A stretch of 64,000 nt of DNA from Geminicoccaceae bacterium (lineage in GTDB: Bacteria > Pseudomonadota > Alphaproteobacteria > Geminicoccales > Geminicoccaceae). Positions 34,396-43,154 of the stretch are shown piece after piece. Both the position numbers and the translations under genes were made by a program. How positions within the stretch are numbered: position 1 is the first letter of the stretch; each line of letters starts with the position of its first letter. Where the stretch lies: assembly GCA_020638495.1 (NCBI GenBank), contig JACKIN010000007.1, positions 62,001 to 126,000 of the forward strand, written 5' to 3'. The notes under the pieces are model-generated. The model saw nothing but the letters and a program-made list of their open reading frames with translations, made no database searches and was not told the origin of the DNA.

Positions 34396-35889
34396 TTGCA
34401 GCCGCCGCTGCTCGCCGCCGAGGCGCTGACCAGGCGCTTCGGCGGCACGCTGGCCCTCGACGCCGTCGACCTCGCCCTCGAGGCCGGCGAGATCCGGGCG
34501 CTGCTCGGCGAGAACGGTGCCGGCAAGTCGACGCTGATCAAGATCCTGGCCGGGGTCCATGCCAGGGACGCGGGCCGGATCACGATGGATGGTGTCGCCG
34601 TCGAGCCCATGGCCGGGAAGCTGCCGATCGCCTTCGTGCACCAGGAGCTGGGGCTGGTCGACGGCCTGAGCGTCGCCGAGAACATCGCGCTCTATCGCGG
34701 CTTCCCCTTGCGCCGCGGACTGATCGACTGGCCGCGCGTGCAGCGCGAGGCACGCGAGGTGCTCGAGCTGATGGCGGCCGACCTCGATCCCGACATGAAG
34801 GTCGGCGAGCTGCCGGCGGCCGAGCGGGCGCTCATCGGCATCGCCCGCGGGCTCGCCAGCAAGGCCCGCCTCCTGGTGCTCGACGAGCCGACCGCGGCCC
34901 TGCCGGCGAGCGACGTCGAGCGCCTGCACGCGGCCCTGCGCCGGCTCAAGCGGGAGGGCCTCGGCATTCTCTATGTCACCCATCGCCTCGACGAGGTGGC
35001 GGCCCTCGCCGACAGCGTCACCGTGCTGCGCGACGGCCGCCATGTGGCGACGCGGCCGGTCGCCGGCACGACCTCGGCGATGCTGGCCGAGCTGATCGTC
35101 GGCCGCAGCCTGGACGAGCTCTTCCAGCCGCCGCCCGGCTCTGGCGACGCGGCGCCGCTGCTCGAGCTCGACCGGCTCGAGCTGGACGGGGTCGGCCCGG
35201 TCTCCATGACCCTGCACGAGGGCGAGATCCTGGCCCTCGTCGGCCTGCGCGGTGCGGGCCACCACGAGCTCGGCCGCTTCGTCTTCGGCGCCGTTCGGGG
35301 CCGCGGCGGCGTGGCCCGTCTCGCCGGCCGGCCCTGGCGGCCCGCCTCGCCCGCCGCGGCGACGGCGGGCGGCGTCGGCTTCGTCTCGAGCCGGCGGGTC
35401 GAGGAGAGCCTCGCCCCCGGCCTCGCCGTGCGCGAGAACCTCTTCATGAACCCGCCCTTGACCGCCGGCCGGGCACGCATCAACGACCGGAGCGAGCGGT
35501 CGCGGGCGGCATCGGCCATGCAGCGCCTCGCGGTGCGGCCGGCCGAGCCCGAGCAGCCGGTGCTCAACCTCTCGGGCGGCAACCAGCAGAAGGTGGTCAT
35601 CGCCCGCTGGGTCGAGACCGGGATGCGCCTGCTCGTCCTCGAGGAGCCGACCTTCGGCGTCGACGTGGGGGCCAAGGCGGAGATCTACCGCATCCTCGAC
35701 CGGCTGGTCGGCGAGGGCCGGGCCGTGCTGCTGATCTCCTCGGACTTCGAGGAGGTGGCCGGCATCGCGCATCGGGCCCTCGTCCTCGACCGCGGCCGGA
35801 TCACCGCGGAGGTGCCGCGGGAACGGCTTTCCGTGCCACTGCTCACCCGCCTCGCCGGCGGCGAGGCGCTCACCGGGGCCGCCGCATGA
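34396..35889 (+). CDS. Sugar ABC transporter ATPase, tandem domains (RbsA type)
   Basis: A 497-residue protein with two ATPase domains. The first has Walker A GENGAGKST (near residues 38-46), a degenerate signature (LPAAERALIGIARGLA) and Walker B LLVLDEPTAAL. The second has a poor Walker A but a good signature, NLSGGNQQKVVIARW, and EEPTFGVDVGAKAEIY. One intact and one degenerate site is normal for RbsA/MglA. The TTG start at 34396 lacks a strong ribosome site. The stop overlaps the permease ATG. Confidence 0.87.
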   Translation: MQPPLLAAEALTRRFGGTLALDAVDLALEAGEIRALLGENGAGKSTLIKILAGVHARDAGRITMDGVAVEPMAGKLPIAFVHQELGLVDGLSVAENIALYRGFPLRRGLIDWPRVQREAREVLELMAADLDPDMKVGELPAAERALIGIARGLASKARLLVLDEPTAALPASDVERLHAALRRLKREGLGILYVTHRLDEVAALADSVTVLRDGRHVATRPVAGTTSAMLAELIVGRSLDELFQPPPGSGDAAPLLELDRLELDGVGPVSMTLHEGEILALVGLRGAGHHELGRFVFGAVRGRGGVARLAGRPWRPASPAAATAGGVGFVSSRRVEESLAPGLAVRENLFMNPPLTAGRARINDRSERSRAASAMQRLAVRPAEPEQPVLNLSGGNQQKVVIARWVETGMRLLVLEEPTFGVDVGAKAEIYRILDRLVGEGRAVLLISSDFEEVAGIAHRALVLDRGRITAEVPRERLSVPLLTRLAGGEALTGAAA

Positions 35890-36923
35890 AGCAGCAGTCC
35901 GGACTCCTGCGCTTTCTCTCGGTCTGGCACCTGCTGGTGCTGCTGGTGGCCCTCGTCGTGCTCTTCACGGTGATCAAGCCCGACACCTTCCCGACCGCCT
36001 TCACCTTCAAGTCGATGGCCAGCAGCCGGTCGATCAACGCCATGATGGCCTTGGCCGTCATGATCCCGCTCGCCTGCAACCAGTTCGACCTCTCGGCCGC
36101 CTCGATCGTCGGCATCGGCCAGGTGCTGGCCAACGGTCTGCAGACCCAGCAGGGCCTCTCCTGGCCCGCGGCCTGCGCCATCGTGCTGGCCATCGGCGCC
36201 CTGGTCGGGCTCGTCAACGGCCTGCTCGTCACCCGGGCCAGGATCAACTCCTTCATCGCCACGCTCGGCACCGGCACGCTGCTTTTGGGCGTGAACCAGT
36301 GGTACACGGGCGGCCGGCAGGTGGTGGGGCCTTTGCCCGATGGGTTCACGGGCCTCGCCGCGGTCGTGCCCGGCATGGCTGTGCCCCTGCCGCTCATCTA
36401 TGCGCTGGCGATCGCGTTTTTGCTCTGGATCGTCTTCGACCATCGCCCGCTCGGCCGCTTCCTCTACGTGATCGGCGACAACCCGCGCGCCGCCGTGCTC
36501 TCGGGCATCCCGGCCGACCGCTATGTCGTGCTCGCCTTCGTCGCCTCGGGTGTCATCGCCGCCATCGCCGGCATCGTGCTGCAGGCGCAGCTCAGGGTCG
36601 GCCAGAGCACGGTGGGCCAGGAGCTGCTGCTGCCGGCCTTCACCGGAGCCCTCCTCGGCGCCACCGCGATCCGCCCCGGCCGGCCCAACCCCTGGGGCAC
36701 CATCCTCGCCGTCGCGGTCCTCGCCGTCGCCGTCGCCGGCCTGAGCCAGCTCGGGGCACCCTTCTACGTCGAGCCGATCTTCAATGGTGCGATGCTGATC
36801 CTGGCGGTCGGGCTCGCCGCCTGGATGACGCGGCGGCGCGAGCAGCGTCTCGCCACCGCCGAGGCGGAGCGGCGCCGGGCGACCGGCCCGCCGCCCGAAG
36901 CGGGCGAGGCCGGGCGTGCCTGA
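35886..36923 (+). CDS. Sugar ABC transporter permease (RbsC type)
   Basis: A 345-residue membrane protein with about ten predicted helices. RbsC-family features include NQFDLSAASIVGIGQVLANG, VNGLLVTRARINSFIATLGTGTLLLG and YVIGDNPRAAVLSGIPADRYVVLAF. Its ATG overlaps the ATPase stop (ATGA), and its own 3' end overlaps the SDR start by 8 bases, so the four genes form one operon. Confidence 0.87.
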   Translation: MKQQSGLLRFLSVWHLLVLLVALVVLFTVIKPDTFPTAFTFKSMASSRSINAMMALAVMIPLACNQFDLSAASIVGIGQVLANGLQTQQGLSWPAACAIVLAIGALVGLVNGLLVTRARINSFIATLGTGTLLLGVNQWYTGGRQVVGPLPDGFTGLAAVVPGMAVPLPLIYALAIAFLLWIVFDHRPLGRFLYVIGDNPRAAVLSGIPADRYVVLAFVASGVIAAIAGIVLQAQLRVGQSTVGQELLLPAFTGALLGATAIRPGRPNPWGTILAVAVLAVAVAGLSQLGAPFYVEPIFNGAMLILAVGLAAWMTRRREQRLATAEAERRRATGPPPEAGEAGRA

Positions 36924-37644
36924 GCCGGTCCGGGACGGGCTGCGGCTGGACGGGCAACGGGTGCTGGTCACCGGGGCTGCCGCCGGCATCGGCGAGGCGA
37001 CGGCCCGCCTGCTGGCGTCCCTGGGAGCGACGGTGCTGCTGGCCGACCGCGACGACACCTCGGCGATCGCGAACGAGCTCCGAGGCAGCGCCTTCCGTGT
37101 CGATCTGGGCTCGGCCGAGGCGCTGGACGAGCTCGTCGCCGCTGCCGGCCCGGTCGACGCGCTGGTCGCCAATGCCGCGATCTGCCCCTTCGACGACTGG
37201 CAGGAGGCGGGCTGGGACGCGGTCTTCGACGAGGTGATCCGGGTCGACCTGCTGGCCCCGATCCGCCTCGCCCGGGCGCTCTTGCCCGGCATGGCGGCGC
37301 GCGGCGGCGGGCGGATGGTCTTCGTCGGCTCGCTCGCCGGCAAGACCGGCGGGCTCATCGCCTCGCCGCACTACGTGGCGGCCAAGGGCGGGCTGCATGC
37401 CTTCGTGCGCTGGCTGGCACGGCGGGCGGCGCCGCGGGGCGTGATCGTCAACGGCGTCGCCCCCGCCTCGATCAGAACACCTCTCATGGACGGCCGGCCG
37501 GTGAGCACGAGCGCCATCCCGGTCGGGCGGCTCGGCGAGCCCCTGGAGGTCGCCTGGCCGATCGCCTTTCTCTCCTCGCCGGCGGCGAGCTATGTCTGCG
37601 GCACCGTGCTCGACGTGAACGGCGGCGTGCGGATGGACGGCTGA
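36916..37644 (+). CDS. SDR-family oxidoreductase
   Basis: A 242-residue short-chain dehydrogenase. The NAD(P)-binding TGAAAGIGEATARLL is near residues 18-32, VANAAI near 90, and the catalytic Ser-Tyr-x3-Lys is seen as FVGSLAG with HYVAAKGG. An Asp at the end of beta-2 (LADRDD) favours NAD. The GTG start overlaps the permease gene, so it likely oxidises the sugar or polyol imported by the preceding ABC system. Confidence 0.86.
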   Translation: MPEPVRDGLRLDGQRVLVTGAAAGIGEATARLLASLGATVLLADRDDTSAIANELRGSAFRVDLGSAEALDELVAAAGPVDALVANAAICPFDDWQEAGWDAVFDEVIRVDLLAPIRLARALLPGMAARGGGRMVFVGSLAGKTGGLIASPHYVAAKGGLHAFVRWLARRAAPRGVIVNGVAPASIRTPLMDGRPVSTSAIPVGRLGEPLEVAWPIAFLSSPAASYVCGTVLDVNGGVRMDG

Positions 37645-37709
37645 AGCGGGATCCGCGGCCACGGGCGTGAAATTCGTCCTCGTATCTTCTCAAATGGGCG
37701 GCGCCGCCC

Positions 37710-38447
37710 CTAGACGGCGGCCGCGCACTTTCGGGGCGGTGCGGCGACGCGGGCGGCAGACGGGCCGGCGGTGTCGGCGGCGACCGGCTCCGGTGGCGGC
37801 ACGAGCACGGTGAGCTTCAGACCCGGGGCGCCGTCCTCGAGCCGCAGCTCGCCGCCGAGGCGGAGCGCCAGCGTTCGCATCAGCCGCAGACCGAGCCCGC
37901 CGGAGCCCGGTGGCGGGCGCATGCCGCGGCCGTTGTCCGCGACCTCGACGAGAAAGCCGCCGTCCCTTGTCTGGCGGGCGCGGACCACCACCCTGCCCGT
38001 CTGCGCCTCCTGAAAGGCGTGGCGGGCCACATTGGTCAACGCCTCGTGGACGAGGAGGGCAAGGGACTGCGCCCGCTGGCCGTCGAGAGGCAGCCTGTCG
38101 ACCTCGCAGTCCAGGGTGACCCGTCCCTCGTGCGGCAGCATGATCGCAGCGGCCGAAGCGCGGATCAGCGCCCCGGCATCAACGTCGCCGCCGGGACCGA
38201 GAGCGTTCAGGCGCTGGTGGAGACCGGCGAGCAGGTCGACGCGCAGCGCTAGATCATGAAGCCGCTCCTGCGTCTCCGCGTGCTCGGCGCGCCGCGCCTC
38301 GAGGCCGAGCAGGCCCTGGATGGTCTGCAGCAGATTCTGCGTGCGGTGCCGCAGCTCGCTCAGCTCGAGCGATGCCGGGCTCCTGTCGTCGGCGGTGCGG
38401 TGACGGGTGGCGACGCGAGCGTGTCGCGCCCTGGGCGGCTTGCGCAT
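37710..38447 (-). CDS. Soluble HWE/HisKA_2-type histidine kinase
   Basis: A 245-residue kinase core without membrane segments or a recognisable sensor domain. The phosphoacceptor helix ELRHRTQNLLQTIQGLL has His34; the ATPase lid has HEALTNVARHAF, VEVADNGRGM and GSGGLGLRLMRTLALRLGG. ATG 38447 was chosen because a GGAGG site lies 5 bases upstream and because the longer frame is low in plausible coding. The family commonly feeds PhyR-type regulators; the stress genes follow on the other strand, so it may be a second input. It is divergent from the Crp-like gene. Confidence 0.8.
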   Translation of the reverse strand: MRKPPRARHARVATRHRTADDRSPASLELSELRHRTQNLLQTIQGLLGLEARRAEHAETQERLHDLALRVDLLAGLHQRLNALGPGGDVDAGALIRASAAAIMLPHEGRVTLDCEVDRLPLDGQRAQSLALLVHEALTNVARHAFQEAQTGRVVVRARQTRDGGFLVEVADNGRGMRPPPGSGGLGLRLMRTLALRLGGELRLEDGAPGLKLTVLVPPPEPVAADTAGPSAARVAAPPRKCAAAV

Positions 38448-38525
38448 GCTTCCTCCAGGTCGGACCGACGCTGCGGCTTGCAGCGGACGGCGGACGGCGT
38501 GTACGCAAGATTGGGTGACACAGGT

Positions 38526-38551
38526 GGAACCCCTGGTCGTTAACATATGTT
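38526..38551 (+). promoter_or_regulatory. Candidate EcfG promoter upstream of the Crp-like gene
   Basis: GGAAC at 38526-38530, then TGTT at 38548-38551, giving 18 bp to GTT, within the known GGAAC-N16/17-nGTT pattern of alphaproteobacterial EcfG promoters. The predicted start site would be about 40 bases upstream of the TTG at 38600. Confidence 0.5.
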
Positions 38552-38599
38552 GGTCGGTCGCTCGTCTCTTCTGCAGCGGATCGCCCATGGGAGACGAGG

Positions 38600-39352
38600 T
38601 TGGCGCGACTCGAGCCGTTGAGCACCACCACCCCATGCCAGAATTGCGCCTTGCGTGCCCTGCCGATCTTCCGCTGCCTGAGCGGCGCGGAGCTCGCCTT
38701 CGTCGAGAAGTTCAAGATCGGCGAGTTGGAGGTGCAGGCCGGCAGCGATATCCTGCTGGCCGGGACGCACAGCGCCCATCTCTTCACCATCTTCGGCGGC
38801 TGGTGCTTTCGCTACGATCTCATGGAGGATGGTCGCCGGCAGATCCACAGCCTGCTGCTGCCCGGCGATTTCATCGGCCTGCAGACCGAGATGCTGGGCA
38901 CCATGCAGCATTCGGTGCAGTCCCTGACCGATGTCCGTCTCTGCGTCTTCTCGCGCGAGCGCTTCTGGACGATCTACGAGAGCTTTCCCGAGCTCGCCTT
39001 CGACCTCACCTGGGCCGCGGCCTGCGGCGAGCGGACCGTCGAGGTGGCGCTGAGCAATGTCGGGCAGCGCCCCTCCTTCGAACGATTGGCCGCCCTGGTG
39101 GTGCATCTCTATCGGCAGCTCGACGGGCTGCGCCTGGTCAAGGACGGCACCATCCTCTGGCCGCTGACCCAGCAGCATGTCGCCGATCTGCTGGGCCTCT
39201 CGACCGTTCACGTCAGTCGCGTGCTCCGGCGGCTGGTCGATTCCGGGTTGGTGCGCCTCGACGGTCGCCGCCTCACGGTGGTCGATCTTCCGGCTCTGGC
39301 CGAGGTCGCCGCTGTCGACCCGGAGAAGCCGCTGCGCCGGCCGCTGATCTGA
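38600..39352 (+). CDS. Crp/Fnr-family transcriptional regulator
   Basis: A 250-residue regulator: N-terminal PCQNCALR (Cys13, Cys16), a cyclic-nucleotide-binding-type barrel at about 30-140 and a C-terminal winged helix with LTQQHVADLLGLSTVHVSRVLRRLVDSGLV. Only two N-terminal cysteines are visible, fewer than the four of oxygen-sensing Fnr, so an Fe-S sensor is doubtful. The start is TTG 38600; no closer ATG fits. It lies at the head of the stress cluster and may be part of the EcfG regulon. Confidence 0.85.
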   Translation: MARLEPLSTTTPCQNCALRALPIFRCLSGAELAFVEKFKIGELEVQAGSDILLAGTHSAHLFTIFGGWCFRYDLMEDGRRQIHSLLLPGDFIGLQTEMLGTMQHSVQSLTDVRLCVFSRERFWTIYESFPELAFDLTWAAACGERTVEVALSNVGQRPSFERLAALVVHLYRQLDGLRLVKDGTILWPLTQQHVADLLGLSTVHVSRVLRRLVDSGLVRLDGRRLTVVDLPALAEVAAVDPEKPLRRPLI

Positions 39353-39410
39353 AACGAGCGGGCCACTCGCCCGTGCGGGCGGCTGCTGCTATAAGTAAGG
39401 CGTGCCAGCT

Positions 39411-39435
39411 GGAACCTTTGGCCGCGCCAGCGGTT
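39411..39435 (+). promoter_or_regulatory. Candidate EcfG promoter upstream of nepR-phyR
   Basis: GGAAC at 39411-39415, a 16-bp spacer, then GGTT at 39432-39435. This matches the alphaproteobacterial general-stress promoter pattern and lies about 42 bases upstream of nepR, as expected for autoregulation. Confidence 0.7.
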
Positions 39436-39476
39436 TCAACCTACTGGACCAGTGACGGAGCGGCGGGCGAGACGTG

Positions 39477-39767
39477 ATGGGCAAGGGGGCAAAAGAGCCG
39501 GACGGTGCGGCCGGAGACCAGGCCCGAGGGGTCGCGCGCAAGCGCCGCTCGGCCCAGGACGCCGGCTTCGATCGCTGGCTCGGCAAGCAGCTGCATGCGA
39601 TCTACGACCCGGTACTCGACGAGGAGCTGCCGGAGCGGCTTCGCTTGCTGATCGAGCAGTTCGAGCCGCGCGACGAGTCGGCCAGCGCGGCCGAGGATCG
39701 CGAAGACGAGGAAAAGATGAACGGCAACCGCCCGCAGAAGCGTGGCGGCCCGGTGGGAGGGGCCTGA
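39477..39767 (+). CDS. nepR: NepR family anti-sigma factor
   Basis: A 96-residue protein that holds EcfG sigma inactive until phosphorylated PhyR captures it. The conserved NepR helix is clear: FDRWLGKQLHAIYDPVLDEE followed by LPERLRLLIEQFE (about residues 31-64); the tails are polar and disordered, as usual. ATG 39477 was taken; a GTG one codon earlier is equally possible. The stop overlaps the phyR start region (TGAGATGA), so the two are co-translated. Confidence 0.88.
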   Translation: MGKGAKEPDGAAGDQARGVARKRRSAQDAGFDRWLGKQLHAIYDPVLDEELPERLRLLIEQFEPRDESASAAEDREDEEKMNGNRPQKRGGPVGGA

Positions 39768-39768
39768 G

Positions 39769-40590
39769 ATGACGGGGGGGCAGCCGGGCCAGGAGATTGC
39801 GCGCGTCCTGCCGTTCCTGCGCCGTTACGCGCGGGCGGTGACTGGTGACCAGGCGCGTGGCGACCGGGACGTTGCGGCGGCATTGACGGGGCTCGCAGAC
39901 AGGCTCGCCGAGGAGCGCCTTCATGACCCCCGGCTGGCGCTCTATCGGGCGCTGCACGATACCTGGAACGGCAGTCGGCTGCCGGCCGCCGTCGCGGAAG
40001 AGCCGAGCGATTCCGACCTGCTCGAGGGGACCCTGGCCCTCGAGACGAGGCTGCACGAGCTCGCGCCGCCCTTTCGCCAGGCCCTGCTGCTCGCCACCCT
40101 CGAGGAGTTCGATCGGTCAGAGGTGGCGCAGATCATGGCCGTGGGCGAGGCGGAGGTCGATGCCCTGCTCGACGAGGCCAAGGCCGAGCTGCGCCGGCAG
40201 CCGCCGAGCCGCGTGCTCGTGGTCGAGGACGAGCCGGTGATCGCCCTCGATATCGCCACCTCGCTCGAGGGCAACGGGCATACCGTCGTCGGCATCGCCA
40301 CGACCCATCGCCAGGCGGTGGCGCTGTCGCGCCAGCACCGGCCGGACCTGATCCTTGCCGACATCCGGCTCGCCGACGAGAGCTCGGGTCTGGAGGCGGT
40401 GCACGAGATCCTGCGCGAGGCGGAGCTGCCGGTCGTCTTCGTCACCGCCTATCCCGAGCGCCTGCTCACCGGAACGCGGCCCGAGCCGACCTTTCTCGTG
40501 ACCAAGCCCTTCGATGCCGACACGCTCGACATCACGATCTCCCAGGCCCTGGCCAGCGCCCGGCGGAGGCGACGGGAGCAGCCGGCTTGA
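39769..40590 (+). CDS. phyR: PhyR anti-anti-sigma response regulator
   Basis: A 273-residue protein with an N-terminal sigma-like domain (about 1-140, FLRRYARAVTGDQ...EEFDRSEVAQIMAVGEAEVDALLDEA) and a C-terminal receiver domain. The receiver has acid pair Glu153/Asp154 (VVEDEP), phosphoacceptor Asp198 (LILADIRLAD) and a Lys in LVTKPF. On phosphorylation the sigma-like domain sequesters NepR. ATG 39769 is 2 bases after the nepR stop. This sigma-like plus receiver order is unique to PhyR. Confidence 0.93.
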   Translation: MTGGQPGQEIARVLPFLRRYARAVTGDQARGDRDVAAALTGLADRLAEERLHDPRLALYRALHDTWNGSRLPAAVAEEPSDSDLLEGTLALETRLHELAPPFRQALLLATLEEFDRSEVAQIMAVGEAEVDALLDEAKAELRRQPPSRVLVVEDEPVIALDIATSLEGNGHTVVGIATTHRQAVALSRQHRPDLILADIRLADESSGLEAVHEILREAELPVVFVTAYPERLLTGTRPEPTFLVTKPFDADTLDITISQALASARRRRREQPA

Positions 40591-42383
40591 TTGCCGGCGA
40601 CCTCGACGGCGACGCACCGACCGGAAGAGGACGCTGGCGCCAGCCCGCCAGCCTGAAGGGGCGCATGGCCCTGCTGCTCGGGCTCGTGCTCATTCCGCCG
40701 CTGCTCTACTCGGTCTACCAGACCGGGAGCGCCTATCTGGCCGAGGCGCACGAGCAGGAGAGGAAGGCGGCGAGTCTGCTCGACATCGTCGTGGCCTATC
40801 AGCGCGAGGTGCTGGACGGCACGCGCAACCTGCTGGACACGCTCGTCCGCGATTCCAGCCTGCAAAACGACGAAGCATCCTGCAACGCGGCCCTGGCCGC
40901 CGTGGCCAAGCAGAATCCGATCTACCTCAGTCTGGCCATTCTCGACGCCACGGGCGAAATCCGCTGCAGCAGCCGACCCGAGAGCGTCGGTGTCAGCCTC
41001 GCCGATCGCGCCTACTTCCGGGAGCTGGCGGGGGGCCGGGACTTCGTCGTCAGCGAGCGGCTCATCTCTCGTTTCAATCAGCGCGAAACCATCGTGGTGG
41101 CCGAGGCGGTTCGCAACGGGGTCGGCGGTGCGCTCGAATCCGTCGTCGCCGTGGGCCTCGATCTCGCAGTCTTCACCAGGGCGATGCGTGGCATCGATCT
41201 GCCCGACGGGACGGCGGTTCACATCTTCGATGCCGAGGGAATGATCGTCGGCGGCGAGCTCGCGGACGCCGGAGAAAAGCCTGATCTGGCGCCGGCGATG
41301 GCCGATCTGCGCGCGCTGGCGACGAGCCCGCGCGAGGTCGTGGAGCTCACCTCCCGGGACGGCGTGCAGCGGCTCTTCGTCTCGGCGCCGGTCGCCGAGG
41401 GCGCCCTCTTCGCGGTCGTCGGCTTCGCGGCGCCACCGCGCTGGGACTGGCTCGACAGCAAGTTGCTGATCGGCATCCTCTCGCCGACGGTGATGCTGGC
41501 CCTGGCCGTGGTCGCGATCTGGATCGCCAGCGACTACCTCGTGAACCGCCACATCCGCACGCTCGTCGCCGCCACGCGAGCCTATGGCCGCGGCCGCGGG
41601 GCGATCCGGCCGGACACCAAAGGGGCGCCCGAGGAGCTGAAGGAACTGGCCGGCTCGTTCGCCGAGATGGCGGCCCGAATCGAGCATCGCGAGCAGGAGC
41701 TGCGCAGCTCGCTCGAGCAGAAGGACATGATGCTTCGGGAGATCCATCACCGGGTCAAGAACAACCTGCAGATCGTCACCAGCCTCCTGCGGCTGCGCGC
41801 CCGCAGCGCCGCCTCGGTCGAGGCGCGCCGGGTCATGGACGAGGCGCAGGTGCGCATTCGTGCATTGGCGCTGGTGCATCGCCATCTCTACGAGCAGCCT
41901 GCCGCCGAAAGCCTCAGGGTCGACACCTTCGTCGAGGACCTGCTCGACTTCCTCGCCGCGCTCGGCACCGGCGACGATCGCGGCATCGCGTTTCGCACCA
42001 ACCTGGCGCCGGTCGAGATCGCCTCCGACCAGGCGATCGCGCTCGCCCTGTTCGTCACCGAGGCCGTCGGCAACGCTCAGCTGCACGGCTTCCCCGGCGC
42101 CCATCACGCACCCGAGGTGCGGATCGATTTTACCGTCGAGGGCGACTGCGCTACCCTCGTCGTCGCGGACAATGGCGTCGGCGCCGGGCAGGGCCGGGAG
42201 GATCGCGCGCAGGCTCTCGAGGGCATGGGCCTGCGGCTGATGCGGATGCTGGCGGGTCAGCTCGGCGGCGAGTGCGTGATCGAGCACCAGGCGGGGACGA
42301 CGGTGCGACTGACCTTTCCCTTGCACGATTTCGACGTATTCGAATCGTCGAGCGAGGGAACCTTCGAGCCCGCCGACGGTTGA
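40587..42383 (+). CDS. Membrane HWE-type histidine kinase with Cache sensor
   Basis: A 598-residue sensor kinase. One helix at about 27-46, a periplasmic Cache-like sensor at about 50-285 (SLADRAYFRELAGGRDFVVSERLISRFNQRETIVVAEAV), a second helix at about 292-315, a HAMP-like linker, then a HisKA_2 domain with LREIHHRVKNNLQ (His387/388) and an ATPase domain ending GMGLRLMRMLAGQLGG. The TTG start overlaps the phyR stop by 4 bases. The direct coupling to nepR-phyR makes it the probable PhyP-like kinase of the general stress response. Its 3' end carries the ecfG promoter. Confidence 0.88.
   Translation: MIAGDLDGDAPTGRGRWRQPASLKGRMALLLGLVLIPPLLYSVYQTGSAYLAEAHEQERKAASLLDIVVAYQREVLDGTRNLLDTLVRDSSLQNDEASCNAALAAVAKQNPIYLSLAILDATGEIRCSSRPESVGVSLADRAYFRELAGGRDFVVSERLISRFNQRETIVVAEAVRNGVGGALESVVAVGLDLAVFTRAMRGIDLPDGTAVHIFDAEGMIVGGELADAGEKPDLAPAMADLRALATSPREVVELTSRDGVQRLFVSAPVAEGALFAVVGFAAPPRWDWLDSKLLIGILSPTVMLALAVVAIWIASDYLVNRHIRTLVAATRAYGRGRGAIRPDTKGAPEELKELAGSFAEMAARIEHREQELRSSLEQKDMMLREIHHRVKNNLQIVTSLLRLRARSAASVEARRVMDEAQVRIRALALVHRHLYEQPAAESLRVDTFVEDLLDFLAALGTGDDRGIAFRTNLAPVEIASDQAIALALFVTEAVGNAQLHGFPGAHHAPEVRIDFTVEGDCATLVVADNGVGAGQGREDRAQALEGMGLRLMRMLAGQLGGECVIEHQAGTTVRLTFPLHDFDVFESSSEGTFEPADG
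42357..42381 (+). promoter_or_regulatory. Candidate EcfG promoter upstream of ecfG
   Basis: GGAAC at 42357-42361, 16 bp, then GGTT at 42378-42381, within the last codons of the sensor kinase and about 35 bases before the ecfG ATG. The same -35, spacing and GGTT are found upstream of nepR, which supports sigma autoregulation. Confidence 0.7.
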
Positions 42384-42415
42384 AGCTTGTCGAAGAACGT
42401 GTAGGGAGCAACGAC

Positions 42416-43051
42416 ATGACTGTTTTTCGCGACGACGTCGTGGCCCTGGTGCCGCATCTGCGGGCCTTCGCCCGCAGCCTCGCGGCTGGCGACGCGGCAT
42501 TGGCCGACGACCTCGTGCAGGACACGATGGTCAATGCGCTCCAGGCGCAGCATCAGTTTCAGCCGGGCACCAACCTGAGGGCCTGGCTTTTTCGTATCCT
42601 GCGCAACCGTTTCTTGAGCATCAAGGCGCGCAAGTACCAGACGAGCGAGGTCTACGACGAGCATCTCGAGACGCGCTGGTCGGTGCCGGCCTATCAGGAG
42701 TCGATGATCGAGATCGACGCGCTCAAGCGCGCTTTCGGCGCGCTTTCGGCGACCCATCGCGAGGTCCTGATCTACGCCGTGGTCGAGGAGCTGCCTTACG
42801 AGGAGGTTGCCGAGATCTGCGGTTGTGCCGTGGGCACGGTCAAGAGCCGGGTCAACCGGGCCAGGGCGATCCTCAAGAAGATGCTGCTCGAGGACGAGCT
42901 GCCGGTGGACGAGGCGAGGCTGGCGCGCAACCTGCCGGACCGCATGCTCGAGCGCCTCGTGCCCGACGCCGATGAGCCGGGCGCTCATCTGCACAGGGAC
43001 GATGGCGCCGTGGATGCGAGCTGGGCGAGGCGCCCGATGGGCCGTGCCTGA
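42416..43051 (+). CDS. ecfG: EcfG-type RNA polymerase sigma factor (general stress response)
   Basis: A 211-residue ECF sigma factor. Region 2 lies at about 8-80 (LRAFARSLAAGDAALADDLVQDTMVNALQAQHQFQPGTNLRAWLFRILRNRF), region 4 at about 98-155 (ALKRAFGALSATHREVLIYAVVEELPYEEVAEICGCAVGTVKSRVNRARAILK). Placement after nepR-phyR-kinase and its own GGAAC/GTT promoter identify it as EcfG. ATG 42416 was chosen; GTAGGGAG lies 11 bases upstream. The open frame extends upstream only over the kinase gene. Confidence 0.92.
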   Translation: MTVFRDDVVALVPHLRAFARSLAAGDAALADDLVQDTMVNALQAQHQFQPGTNLRAWLFRILRNRFLSIKARKYQTSEVYDEHLETRWSVPAYQESMIEIDALKRAFGALSATHREVLIYAVVEELPYEEVAEICGCAVGTVKSRVNRARAILKKMLLEDELPVDEARLARNLPDRMLERLVPDADEPGAHLHRDDGAVDASWARRPMGRA

Positions 43052-43076
43052 CCGGGGCACTGCATCCTGAAACGGC

Positions 43077-43108
43077 AAAACCCCCGGACCTCGCGGTCCG
43101 GGGGTTTT
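43077..43108. terminator. Bidirectional terminator after ecfG
   Basis: A perfect 14-bp stem AAAACCCCCGGACC/GGTCCGGGGGTTTT with a 4-base loop. Flanking A and T runs make it a working intrinsic terminator on both strands, between converging ecfG and csbD. Confidence 0.9.
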
Positions 43109-43119
43109 CCTTTGGCTGC

Positions 43120-43146
43120 ATCGCGGGCGCCGGGGGCGCCCGCGAT
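43120..43146. terminator. Second GC-rich hairpin before csbD stop
   Basis: A perfect 12-bp stem ATCGCGGGCGCC/GGCGCCCGCGAT with a 3-base loop, 11 bases beyond the first terminator and 9 bases from the csbD stop. On the minus strand it precedes the first hairpin, forming a tandem terminator for csbD. Confidence 0.65.
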
Positions 43147-43154
43147 GGCTCAGG

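Noticed and set aside
38600..38660. Oxygen-sensing Fnr identity for the Crp-like regulator
   Set aside because: Only two N-terminal cysteines are visible, not the usual cluster-binding set, so a neutral Crp/Fnr-family name was kept.
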